Assembly (NCBI GenBank): GCA_012862575.1
Contig: BLSF01000142.1
Span: forward strand, 1 to 33,045
DNA from: Parietichytrium sp. I65-24A
Taxonomy: Eukaryota; Sar; Bigyra; Thraustochytrida; Thraustochytriidae
DNA: 33,045 nt
Direction of reading: 5' to 3'
A program made the translations under genes and the position numbers. The notes beneath the pieces were generated by a model, which ran no database searches, was not told where the DNA came from, and worked only from the letters and a program-made list of their open reading frames with translations. Below are positions 1 to 9,198 of this stretch, in pieces (position 1 is the first letter of the stretch; each line of letters starts with the position of its first letter).

Positions 1-411
1 GTGGCCACCGACGGGGACAGGGTTGTGAGCGGCAGTTATGACGGGACGGTGCGCGTGTGGAGTGCCAAGGACGGCGCGCTGCTTTACACTCTGGAGGGAC
101 ACACTGATTATGTGAAAAGCGTGGCCATCGATGCGGACAGGATTGTGAGCGTCGATTGGAGCGGATCCACGCTTATGTGGAGCGCAAGTACCGGCAAGCC
201 GTTTGTCGCTGGCACCACCAGCGCGCAGACCTCGTTGCCTAGTTCTAGCAATGTATATGCTATCAGGGGCAATCAGCTCTTGGCAGATGGCTTGGTTGGT
301 GTATCGGTGGATAGTCAGATTTCAGAGGAAAGCCATACCTCGGATATTGTGGTAGCTGGGAGTGGAAATTCACTGCACATTTGCTGTGCTTGCGAAGGCA
401 GAGCCACTTAA
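1..411 (+). CDS. WD40-repeat protein, 3' end only (truncated by window start)
   Basis: The frame is open from base 1, so this is the C-terminal part of a longer gene; the initial GTG is just an internal Val codon. The 136 visible residues begin with two WD40 blades: GDRVVSGSYDGTVRVWSA, then the blade start LEGHTDYVKSVAIDADRIVS and a weaker LMWSA end in which the usual W-D is W-S. The GH...WD pattern and roughly 40-residue spacing identify a beta-propeller repeat. After about residue 75 the WD signature fades into a tail with no recognisable domain, ending ICCACEGRAT before TAA at 409-411. The repeats are of the regular 'SGSYDGTVRVW' type found in F-box/WD and other scaffold proteins, so no specific function can be assigned from this fragment. 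Confidence 0.8.
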   Translation: MATDGDRVVSGSYDGTVRVWSAKDGALLYTLEGHTDYVKSVAIDADRIVSVDWSGSTLMWSASTGKPFVAGTTSAQTSLPSSSNVYAIRGNQLLADGLVGVSVDSQISEESHTSDIVVAGSGNSLHICCACEGRAT

Positions 412-665
412 AGCCGAACCTCTTGGGATAGGGAGAATTGGGAGTGGCGAAGTCTACGAGCACAGCGAATAAGTTGAAGCGTCAATTGTTTGCTTTCCAT
501 TCTCAAGTAGTTGCCAGGGTGGACTGGAAGGAAAGCAAGATTTTGTCAGCGCGTTTGTTAAACTGTTCATTCTTGAACGATGTTACACAAAAATTGAATT
601 TGAAAACTTTATGAGAATTATAACCGTATGAAAAGAAATTGGACAGGTGTACCAAAAGTGTATTT
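412..665. other. Non-coding spacer between WD40 gene end and Fanzor relic
   Basis: No ORF with family features. Short open stretches in several frames do not resemble the N-terminal wedge/REC part of a TnpB protein, so the missing N-terminus of the downstream relic is either deleted or decayed beyond recognition here. Confidence 0.5.
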
Positions 666-684
666 TTAGGTTAGGTTAGGTTAG
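666..684 (+). repeat. Telomere-like TTAGG tract (3.8 units)
   Basis: Nineteen bases read as TTAGG repeated almost four times. It lies immediately 5' of the first recognisable codons of the Fanzor relic; a TAG inside it (672-674) closes the relic's frame upstream. TTAGG is a known telomere repeat in some eukaryotes, but whether this organism uses it is unknown. It could be an interstitial telomere scar or a simple pentanucleotide microsatellite. Confidence 0.6.
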
Positions 685-1722
685 ACCTCCTCGATTCTGT
701 GTCAGTACGATCCTTCGATAAAGCACGAAAGGCTGAGAGATCCAAGAAAAAACGCAGTCAGGCCAAGGGAGCATACTTCAAATTCAAGTCGAGGAAAGAC
801 AAGCAGCAATCGTTCTCAATTCGCTCGAGAGATTGGACTAAGAGCAGGGGTTTCTTTGCACATTTTCGTCATATCGCGCCAGCCAATAACGAAGTGATCC
901 CTTAAAAAGTGCAGCATGAAGTGAAAGTTATGCGAACGCGTCTCGGAAAATATTACATGTGCTTTATGGGAACGATTGAGCGTGGTAGGTGGACACGAAA
1001 AGAGTGCGGAAAAATGAACGCCGAGACAGGTGAGGTCCGATTGCGCGGCAGCCAAGCGCCTGATGGGTCTTTTCATTCGGTTATCTCACTCGACCCCGGT
1101 CTACGTACGATGGTGACTGGTTTTTCGGTTGATGATGGAATGTGCGTGGAATTTGGCAAGAACGGCAGAACTCAAATCTTTCGTCTCTGTAAACATATGG
1201 ACAAGCTCCAACAACTCAAGAATACGATTGAGTTGGACAGGGCGGCAGATGTAAAGATGAAAGATAGACGCTATCTTCGTCTTTGTATCAAACGCCTTAC
1301 GATGGCTTTCCATCGATCCATTCGCAGGATTCGAAACCTCATTGACGAGTTCCAAAAGAAAATGGCTTGTGCGCTATGGAACACTTAGAGAGTCATTCTG
1401 CTCCCCAAATTCGAAACTTCCGGAATGGTGGCGCGCAAATTGCGTCGCAAATTTGGTTCCAAAACTGCACGCATGATGTGCACTTGGGCTCATTATCGTT
1501 TTCGACGAAGACTCATTTCACGCGCCGAATTTGAACGACTGGACAATGTACACTTCAAAAACGTGCGGAATGTGTGGCGCCCATGACCATCATCTTGATC
1601 TTGGATCCTCCAAGACTTTCAATTGCAACAGGCGACACAACGTCAGCGATCGCGACGCGAACGGAGCCAGGAACACCCATTTGAGATACCATACATTGAA
1701 CGAACAGTTTCTCAACAATTAA
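675..1722 (+). pseudogene. Fanzor/TnpB-type RNA-guided nuclease, decayed copy
   Basis: Three collinear pieces give a TnpB-like protein. Piece 1 (675-902) has the Lys/Arg-rich motif KFKSRKDKQQSFSIRSRDW typical of the wedge region. Piece 2 (906-1385, same frame) has TRLGKYYMC and the RuvC-I motif SLDPGLRTMVTGFS (Asp codon 1092-1094). The same frame goes on after TAG with VILLPKFETSGMV and MCTWAHYRFRRRLI. Piece 3 (+1 frame, from about 1531) has YTSKTCGMCG, the zinc-finger half, and RuvC-III SDRDANGARN, ending NTHLRYHTLN as in IS607-type eukaryotic TnpBs (Fanzor2). Lesions: N-terminus missing; in-frame TAA 903-905; TAG 1386-1388; frameshift between about 1480 and 1545, where some nine codons including the RuvC-II Glu appear deleted; and the fourth zinc Cys is Arg (CGA 1633-1635). 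No serine recombinase gene is visible nearby. Family assignment is confident; it should not be active as written. Confidence 0.85.
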
Positions 1723-1830
1723 AACAAGCAAGAGGGCGTGCATTATGTCGCAATTAGTTGCGACACACCCCGTTGGGACTTAACCCCCTTTCTCGTGAAA
1801 ATGAGATTGCGGTCGTGAGAGTCCAATACT
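1723..1830 (+). ncRNA. Candidate omega-RNA scaffold 3' of the Fanzor relic
   Basis: In TnpB/Fanzor loci the guide RNA overlaps or follows the 3' end of the nuclease gene. Here the 3' flank holds a perfect 7-bp hairpin, GTCGCAA (1747-1753) with loop TTAG and TTGCGAC (1758-1764). It is followed by CCC-GTT-GGG (1769-1777), a TCTC...GAGA stem (1791-1806), and a possible long-range GGACT/AGTCC pairing (1776-1780 with 1819-1823). The hairpins are seen directly; the role as omega-RNA is inferred from position and structure, and the scaffold/guide boundary cannot be set. Confidence 0.4.
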
Positions 1831-2162
1831 GAGTTCAATCCTCGTGATCGTTTCATTTGAACAAAGAATTGGAAAGTAATGACAGCCAAAAAAGCCTACG
1901 AAGCTTGATCTTCTTAGGGCTTATAATTTCCTATTTTTCTGAGGTAGTATGGCAAATTTAGTAAGCGCCACTCAACCCCACACCCCACAGCCAGTCAGTC
2001 ACAAGGAGTGTGCCGCACCGTTCTGTCAAAAGCTCGCACGCAAACAGACTGGCACGTGCTCGCCATCTTCCTCTTCGTCGTCTCCTTCTTCTTCTCGAGC
2101 TGGTCAGCTAGGAGGCGAGTTACGCAGAGTCAGTTAACTTGGGTGACGGCGCTTCGGGCGCA
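1831..2162. promoter_or_regulatory. 5' region of the WDR53-like gene
   Basis: Non-coding spacer between the relic and the next gene. It carries the motif CAGTCAGTCACA at 1992-2003, 160 bp before the ATG; the same 12-mer occurs at 5386-5397 upstream of the next gene. A Ser-rich pyrimidine stretch at 2070-2098 is low complexity. No TATA box is evident. Confidence 0.35.
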
Positions 2163-3188
2163 ATGGACGTGGTGAATGGGGCAGTGCAATGGCTGGGCAA
2201 GGGGCACAGTGGGGAGGTGCTAAGCGTGGAGCTCTGCTCGAGAGATGACAACCTAGCTGTGACGGGGAGCCAAGACGGGACGAGTAGAGTGTGGGACCTG
2301 CGCACGGGGCGATCGACTCGCCTGCTGAAGCCTGGCAGGAGTGGGTGTAAGGCAGTGAATCATGCTGTGTTTAGCACGGACGGAACGGGCGTTTTCACCT
2401 GCGCTGGAAACGGGCTGAGGGCTTATGACCTGCGTATGGAGCAGGTGTTGCTGCAAGAAACCTCTTCACTGGGCGGACCTGGTCTTTGGGAGGACGAGGT
2501 GAATGAAATCGCGGTTCACGAAGATGGCATGCACATTGCGGCCTGTGACGACAGCGGTTCTGTTTGCGTCTTGAGCGCAGCAGACTTGGATTGTACGCTC
2601 GAAAAAAAGGTGCCGTGTCACAGCAGTGTTTGTTACAGCGTAAAGTTTGTCCCTGGGCACGGGTGCGACACGTTCGTAACTGGTGGATTTGACGCTTGTG
2701 CGACATTCAATGCGGGCGGCATCCTGCAAACTTGCCATTTCGGCATCTCGGACGACCCGGACGCTGTGACATCCGTAGGCGCCCAACTCGTGAACCCGCC
2801 CTTTGTCAATTCCGTTGCAGTATCACAAGATGGCTCGCGGGTTGCGTATGCGCTTGGTGACACGACTATTGCTCTGTATTCTACGAATCTACCAGATGTC
2901 CACGTCCAGCTTTCGCGTTTCGGAGCGCATCTCGGTGCGGTCACGCAGACCAAGTTTGCTTCAGCGTCTGGAGAAACGTTCTATTCCGCAGGAAGTGACA
3001 AAGCCCTAAAGCTGTGGTCACTTCCTCAAAGCAGTGCGCATGATGTCTCGCCCTCAAACAAGCCCGCCTTGCAGTGGACAGCTGATCTGCCGCAAAAGGT
3101 CAACCGTTTCGCGGTATCTTCAGACGGATCAAAAATCATCATTGCTCTGGCTTCCCCTTTTCGCAGTCTTCCTGTCATATGTATATAA
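2163..3188 (+). CDS. WDR53-like WD40-repeat protein
   Basis: The ATG at 2163 gives 341 residues; the frame extends 24 bases upstream only to a TTG, so the ATG is preferred. The protein is almost entirely WD40 blades. The first reads GHSGEVLSVELCSRDDNLAVTGSQDGTSRVWDL and a late one AHLGAVTQTKFASASGETFYSAGSDKALKLWSL; intermediate blades are weaker (YSVKFVPGHGCDTFVTGGFDACATF). Length and blade layout fit WDR53, a roughly 350-residue single-propeller protein reported as a substrate receptor for CUL4-DDB1 ubiquitin ligases in animals. The DDB1-binding WDxR-type motif is only partly matched (VWDLRTGR in blade 1), so adaptor function is an inference. No introns are needed. Confidence 0.7.
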   Translation: MDVVNGAVQWLGKGHSGEVLSVELCSRDDNLAVTGSQDGTSRVWDLRTGRSTRLLKPGRSGCKAVNHAVFSTDGTGVFTCAGNGLRAYDLRMEQVLLQETSSLGGPGLWEDEVNEIAVHEDGMHIAACDDSGSVCVLSAADLDCTLEKKVPCHSSVCYSVKFVPGHGCDTFVTGGFDACATFNAGGILQTCHFGISDDPDAVTSVGAQLVNPPFVNSVAVSQDGSRVAYALGDTTIALYSTNLPDVHVQLSRFGAHLGAVTQTKFASASGETFYSAGSDKALKLWSLPQSSAHDVSPSNKPALQWTADLPQKVNRFAVSSDGSKIIIALASPFRSLPVICI

Positions 3189-6100
3189 TCTTAACACCGT
3201 TTTTTGGTTTTCTTGTTAAGTTTTTCTTTCGTTTTTTTGTTTTTCCTTTGGCTTTTCCCATGTTCATTGACTTGATGAAGAATGAACTCACAGGAAATAG
3301 TCTAGCTAGGTTCGCGTATCAGCAGTGGGTCATGTGGCATGTCTCTCGCCTACGCGGTCCAATTCTCATCTTTTCTTCCATGAACATGTGATGTGGGCGC
3401 TGGAAGCCAGCATCTGTTGTTCCTAGCTCTCGCTGTAAAGTTGTGTGGAGGTATGAGCCATCATGGGTCCGTGACATTTTCGATGAGGTCGGGGTGAAAT
3501 GGCATTTCACCACAACGATGGCGGGCCGAGTACAGCCGCTCCCATAATCTTTAACGGTGCGCATCTTGACTCGTGTCATAAAACGATATTCGTTCGAGTT
3601 TGACAGGAACAAGTGCGACGATGCTCACCGTCAGTACGCCAAATTAGGTTTCGTTTCGTGTTTTCGTCGTGGGAGTGGACGCCAGCGCCAATTAGCCTTG
3701 GGCGGCTATTCTCGGTGAGCAGTAACCACAACCATTGAGTGTACCGTACTAGCTCTAGTAGTACCGGTGTGCACATCTGCAGTTTGTGAGACTCGTTGTG
3801 AGCATCAGAAAAACTCTAAACTTCAAGATGCACCACCAGATTTCAGAATACACAGTCAATTAAATTTAAATGGTTCTGAGTGACAAGTCAGACAGACCTA
3901 CTCAGATTTTTAAAAGTGCGCCGGAGTGGAGAAGGTGAAAACGAGGGAAAGTCCAGTCAGTGCATCTTCTACTCAACTCAAGAGATAGTGAAAAGGTGTA
4001 ATTAATGATGAAACGCTGCTGGAATTGACCCACTGCAAAACTTTACCAGGGTAGTAATCTTTTCCAGCTAGTGGCGGTACAGTACTCCATCGACACTCTC
4101 ACTAAAAAACGCAAGTTTCACGTTTTCTGAACAGCGAGCCATCACAAGCTCGGGACTTGTTTCCTCTGGGCTGGCCAGCCGCAGACTGCAAACTGCAGAC
4201 TCCATGCAGTCGGAAGCTTGATAATCACATGATTTCTTTTCAATGCTCAAAGATAGACCTCCTCATGGACTCCATGCGCCGCCCAACCAACCTAACCTTG
4301 CCGTCCGCCTTTCGTGCCTGAGCTCAGCAGAGATGCATGGCGCACACCTGAGCACATTCGTGAGAGACACAGAATCCAGTAGACTAGCGACAGATCTTTA
4401 TGCTGCCAGCGTATTGTGAAACGAGGCATTTGTAGCGGCGGAACGGGTAGAGACAGGAGCATCTCCGGGAACATTGGGACAAGAACTTGAATGGACGTGG
4501 GAAAACACAATGCACACTCGCGCCTTTTTACTTGCACTCGAGTGCTAGGGTAGCAGTTTTCGATGGAAAGAGTTGATTAATTTTGGTATGACCAATCCTC
4601 GGGTTGGCGTGGAAAGGGGCGCAGGTTCAAAAAGGAGCCCTGTGCTCCTTCCCTCACAGTCAGTTTCAAATTGTATTTGACTGTCAATGAATTGACTGTC
4701 AATGTTCTGAAAAAAATAAAAAATAATAAACATTCATGTGCATTCATGCCCAAATTGACTTTTCCGTGCTAACGGGGAATTCTGCTTCGGCATCCAACCA
4801 TTCGCGCTTGCACTCTTCAGAACTTTATGTAAGAGCTCGGGCACTTGAGAAAGGTATGAATGTCAACAAACCGTGCTGTTCCGGACGTGACCCCAAAGAC
4901 CCTACACACGATTGAACTGATTTTTTAAAATGTATTTTGAAAAAGGAACGGCAATCGTGGGTATTCGTGGGTGGCGAGTGGCGAGTGGACCTGGTCGTCA
5001 ATGTGAGCAAAAAAATGAGTGAGTTAGTGAGTGCTCACGAACGCAGCCAACCTGACGGGTCCAGAACATGCTTCCAGCAGTTACTCTTTCCAGTATCACG
5101 CGTTGAGGAGAGACTATTCACCACTAGTCTCCTCACTCACGGACAGTGCACACCGCCGCTCTCAGCCAAACCATGCCCAAGCCTTCCAACTCTCTCTATT
5201 TCTCTCTCTATCGGCAGCAGCAACGGCAGTCTCACGAAGGCGTTTTCTGGTAACCGGGAGGAATATGCTAACAGAAGTTCGTGTTGATTTGTTGAACTTC
5301 AATTAACAGTAAGCAATGAACATGGACCTGAGAGAAGAAACTTGCATTAGTCAAGGTGACTAATTAACTGTAAGCCTAGCGTGTGCAGTCAGTCACACGA
5401 GACGTCTGAGTGCACTGCGCTAGTGCTGTACTAATCACTTGCTATCTGCACAAACGGTCTCAAGTTCTCTCCTGCATCGCTGCGTTTCTACTGGGGCCTG
5501 AGCCTACCCGTGGCGCTAGAGACCGATAGTGCACACATTGTCGGCGCTCTATAAGGAGGGGGCGGAGAGTGGACAAAGCATGGCATGGCGCTCCCTCGTC
5601 GAGCCAGGCGCTTTTCCTGTCTTCTTCTTTTGAGAACATTATCTTCTTTTTTTTCGTTTTTTTTCAAGCATCTGAAGCAGGGTGTGCGCGCGCTCAGCCA
5701 ATCCACGCTTCTTCTCCTTGGTTTTCCGTGAGTTGTGCGGTCTACACTTCACCGCCAAAGCCACCTTGTGCAAAGTGGGATGGGTGCACACTCTCGCCAC
5801 TGCTGGCGTTTAGACTAGGTGGTCTTACAGTGATTTTGTTCTAGGTAGGGAAGACAAGTTTTAGTGAGCAAAATGTGCAAGACAAAGAGGGTGTGCTACT
5901 ACGATCAAGGAGAGGAGGTGGAGTCAGAGCGTAAGATATCGAATCGATTCGTGAGAGAGAGAGAGAAAGGAGGAGTTGAAAAGTGGTAAGGAGGAGTTGA
6001 GATGGCGATTGAAGTGCATAGAGCGCGAGAGAGACAAGTGCATAGGATTAGAGAAACATACCAGAGTTGGCTATAACCGGCAGGTCTCCAACCAGGACAA

Positions 6101-6200
6101 GGTCAAAGCATCAGACAGATCCCCAACTCTGGCAGATCCGAATCAGCCAAAGCCAAAGAATCAAGGGCAGACATTTCGCAATCGAGAGGGCAAAGGCAAG
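3189..6200. other. Long non-coding interval with promoter/5' leader of the next gene
   Basis: Three kilobases with no ORF that looks like protein on either strand. Visible signals: a second copy of CAGTCAGTCACA at 5386-5397; a TATA-like CTATAAGG near 5549; a GA-rich stretch at 5952-5970; and a purine-rich leader before the ATG at 6201. If the TATA-like site is used, the leader would be about 600 nt or spliced. I see no RNA gene or transposon in the rest. Confidence 0.4.
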
Positions 6201-8219
6201 ATGAACAAGATCGTTGCAAGCATCGGCTTGCTCGTGCTCCTCGCAGGAGTGGGCTTCACTGTTGTGATCTCCATCCTCGAAGATTGGGTCCGCGTTGGCC
6301 TCATCGGCGAAGACTACTCCGCGTGCAGCATTGACAACGAGCCAATTGGAACTCTTGGATTGTACACCGCCACTTACGACGCGAGCTGCGTTGCTAAGAT
6401 CGAGAATGCTACCGCTCAACAAGACGCTAGCACCTACGCCGCATTTGACGCAGTGGAGGGAAGCACCACGAGCTTCTGGCCTCTCTTCCCAACGCAGACT
6501 GCGTACGGCAGCTCTAATGGAGATGACTTCGAGTCCTGCGAAGCATTTTACACTGCTGGTTCTGCTGGGTACTCGGCTGCTGCAAAGGTTGGATACGGCC
6601 TCCTTGGAAAGCTCCTCATCCCAAGCCTTGAGAGCACTATTGCCACCAAATACTCTGATTATTTCTATGGCATTGTCAATGGCACCCTCGCCGTAGACTC
6701 AGCCGTGAAGAATGTGTGGCAAGGCCAGCTTAATGCGAAGGTTCCCACTCTCGTTGCAAATATTTATGCAACGGCCACCACATTTTCTGGGTATGTTTCT
6801 ACTTTTGCCGTGGGCCTCACCTTCGAAGATCTTATGACCAGCAATACGACGGTGATTGCAACTCATTGCCAAAACTTTGGTGCTAATTTTAGCGCGAGTT
6901 GCACAACCGCTCTTGTTAGCGCCCAAATGCTCTTGACTCCCACCTTCAACGCCAACCTTGTAGCACTCAACAGCACTGCTAGTGCTGCCTGGTTTCTGGG
7001 CGCTACCACTTGGAACAGCACTGAATGGCAAGTCGTACCTACCTCGGTTGCCTTCTTGATGAGCCAAGGGCTAGTGAGTCTTGCCCAGACTGGTGGAGTA
7101 CAAGAACAAATCGCCAGTGCAGAACTTGCCTATGGTCTGTCGGGTACCTGCGTTTCAGGTGGAAAGGCCACTTTTGGCGACTGCTTGACTTTGTATACAT
7201 CTCTTCCATCCGACCTTAGTGCTGAATGGGGCTTCGCGGTTCTTGCAGAAAAGCTTGGGTACGTATTGTCGACATCGCCGTTGACCACCAAGTCCCCAGT
7301 TGACCTCCTGAGCAAGTTGAACACCACAATGCTCCCCGATCTGCCAGCAGAGTTGACTGCTCAGCTCCCTCTCTTGGTTGGATTCCTATCCGTTTGCAAT
7401 TCCTCTGGGTACGAGTACGAGGTGGTCTCATCTTACCCAACTTCTTTCGAAGGCGCCTTCACCGCAGGCAAATGCCAGGCGAACATGCTCAACCCTACTG
7501 GTGACTTTGCTGACCAGACCGGGATCCCAGAAAACATCGTGAGTAACACCTTTGCTCTTTGCCTTCCAACGGCTGCAGTGTCTGGTAGCGCATGCACAAA
7601 CTTTGTGAGTTTCGTAGGAATCGTTGCGCAGACAACGCCAGCTGTAGAGTCATTTTATAGTGCTCTGGCTGGTTGCGCCATTAAAGGCCACGGAGCAAAC
7701 TACACTGGAGAGTGTGTGCCATTTTTCGAAGACGGTTCCTCCATTGTTGGTCAAGGACTAGCAGAAGCCGTTTTCGAGCAGGTAATCGGCGGAAACACCA
7801 CTGAGGAGTGGATTGCGGCTTGCGAGGAGGACGAAATCGATGCATCCCGCATTGAGCTTGCACAGATCTTGGTGCCTGTGGCGCTTGGCGTGGAGGGCCT
7901 TGCAGTGCTTTTGTGCCTCGCATACCTCATCTCTGAAAAGAATGCCCTCGGCTACATCTCTGGCCTCCTTTGCATCGTTGGAACTGCCATGACCGTAGTT
8001 GCTCTTGTTATGGTGATCACTGCCCCAGTTTACGCCAACGTGTCAGAGCCTTGCGAAACTCCTGGAGACAAGTGCTACAAGGATGGCTCTGCAAAGCTCC
8101 TTGCCTACTTCTCCATCGCCCTTCCTTTCGTTGCATCTTTTTTCATCCTGGGCTCCACTTGCTGCGGAAAGAGCAGTGAAGAGGACGAAAGCAAGGTCGC
8201 AAATGTGGACCATCTTTAG
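6201..8219 (+). CDS. Four-pass membrane protein with giant first extracellular loop, unknown family
   Basis: The first in-frame ATG is at 6201 (672 residues); the open frame upstream to 5976 has no ATG and is leader. A hydrophobic segment at residues 3-27 (IVASIGLLVLLAGVGFTVVI) acts as signal anchor. Residues about 28-550 form a large Ala/Ser/Thr-rich domain with scattered Cys and many N-glycosylation sequons (NAT, NTT, NFS, NYT). Three more helices follow at about 553-577, 583-608 and 633-653, with a Cys-containing loop between the last two (SEPCETPGDKCYKDG). The tail GSTCCGKSSEEDESKVANVDHL is acidic and has a possible palmitoylation CC. The layout resembles claudin/tetraspanin topology but with a loop some ten times larger; I do not recognise a family. 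Codon use favours C-ending codons, suggesting strong expression. AATAAA lies at 8317-8322. Confidence 0.75.
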   Translation: MNKIVASIGLLVLLAGVGFTVVISILEDWVRVGLIGEDYSACSIDNEPIGTLGLYTATYDASCVAKIENATAQQDASTYAAFDAVEGSTTSFWPLFPTQTAYGSSNGDDFESCEAFYTAGSAGYSAAAKVGYGLLGKLLIPSLESTIATKYSDYFYGIVNGTLAVDSAVKNVWQGQLNAKVPTLVANIYATATTFSGYVSTFAVGLTFEDLMTSNTTVIATHCQNFGANFSASCTTALVSAQMLLTPTFNANLVALNSTASAAWFLGATTWNSTEWQVVPTSVAFLMSQGLVSLAQTGGVQEQIASAELAYGLSGTCVSGGKATFGDCLTLYTSLPSDLSAEWGFAVLAEKLGYVLSTSPLTTKSPVDLLSKLNTTMLPDLPAELTAQLPLLVGFLSVCNSSGYEYEVVSSYPTSFEGAFTAGKCQANMLNPTGDFADQTGIPENIVSNTFALCLPTAAVSGSACTNFVSFVGIVAQTTPAVESFYSALAGCAIKGHGANYTGECVPFFEDGSSIVGQGLAEAVFEQVIGGNTTEEWIAACEEDEIDASRIELAQILVPVALGVEGLAVLLCLAYLISEKNALGYISGLLCIVGTAMTVVALVMVITAPVYANVSEPCETPGDKCYKDGSAKLLAYFSIALPFVASFFILGSTCCGKSSEEDESKVANVDHL

Positions 8220-9198
8220 ATTCTTCTTTCTTTTGATCGAAATTTGTCCCGGACGTTGGGTCACCCAGCATCCTCCTTGTGTGTTCAATCAAATTTATCT
8301 TATTCTGACGGAAACAAATAAATAGCACTTTTCCTCTTCCGCTTCACCAAACACATCAGTCCCCCTTTCAGTGCACCAACTCTGATCGACTAGGTCTGAG
8401 CGTCGAGTGATGATTGCTGTTGTTACTTGAGTGTTGAATTTCGAAGCGTTTGGGGGTTTGAGTCCATTCATTCCAACTCAGAATTGCATATCTATCAGTA
8501 GCAGGTACAGACAGACGGACTCTGACTCCGACATTGCTCCAAACCAGACTTGGGCTCCGGCATCCCAGTCCAGGATAGTCCAGGAGCCACAGGGCTCACT
8601 GTTCCGGCCCCGAACGCCGGCGCCGCCGTCGAGCAGCGTCAACGTACACCGAACAAAGAAGGCTTCCCACTCCAACTATCACACATACCGGTACACCCAA
8701 TAGGTACTACCGGTAGTTCCGTGCGCGCGGCAAACGGCGCGCAAGTAAATGCAAGTAACATAGTAACTGTGCAAAACTGAGCATCTCAGTAGCTCAACTC
8801 AATAACTCAACAACTCAATAACTCACTGTCAGTCAATAGTTCAACAACTCGCGCGCGCACTCGCTGGCAGTGAGCAAGTCGGTCAGTCAGCCAGTCGAGC
8901 GCTGAGTTTGGAGTGTCGAGTGTCGAGTGTTGAGTGTTGAGTCCGGCTGGGGCGCAAATTGGAGCGGCAAGATCGGATTGGACAGGATCAGATCTGGGAG
9001 GGCAGACTCCGGTCTGGAAGCGCGGGTTGGGAGATCGGCTCGACAGCCTGGCGCAAGACGCGGGAGACACGGGAGGTGGGCTGGCCTGCCGTTTTTGGTC
9101 TGATCTCGGGTTCTTTCGACGTCCGTGCAACGAAGGGTTGGTGTCCAGGGGGGCGAAAGGGACGGCTGCGAAGAGACGCGCTGCCGCGCTGGCCTCCG
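8220..9198. other. Intergenic/5' leader with short tandem repeats
   Basis: Contains the polyadenylation signal of the upstream gene (AATAAA 8317-8322), a 12-bp palindrome ACTACCGGTAGT (8706-8717), a tract of CAACTCAATAACT-like repeats (about 8790-8850), GTCAGTCAG (8882-8890), and the 7-mer array at 8911-8942. The frame of the next gene is open upstream to 8959 but has no ATG, so this part is taken as leader. Confidence 0.4.
8911..8942 (+). repeat. 7-bp tandem repeat (GAGTGTY, 4.6 units)
   Basis: GAGTGTC twice, then GAGTGTT twice, then GAGT. It sits about 260 bp upstream of the TOG/HEAT gene's ATG, in probable leader or promoter DNA. Confidence 0.85.

Noticed and set aside
903-1388. Alternative genetic code (TAA/TAG read as amino acids) to explain the in-frame stops of the Fanzor relic
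   Set aside because: Intact genes here end in TAA (WDR53-like, ArsS, TMEM65-like) or TAG (ARM), and the relic has an additional frameshift and motif losses.
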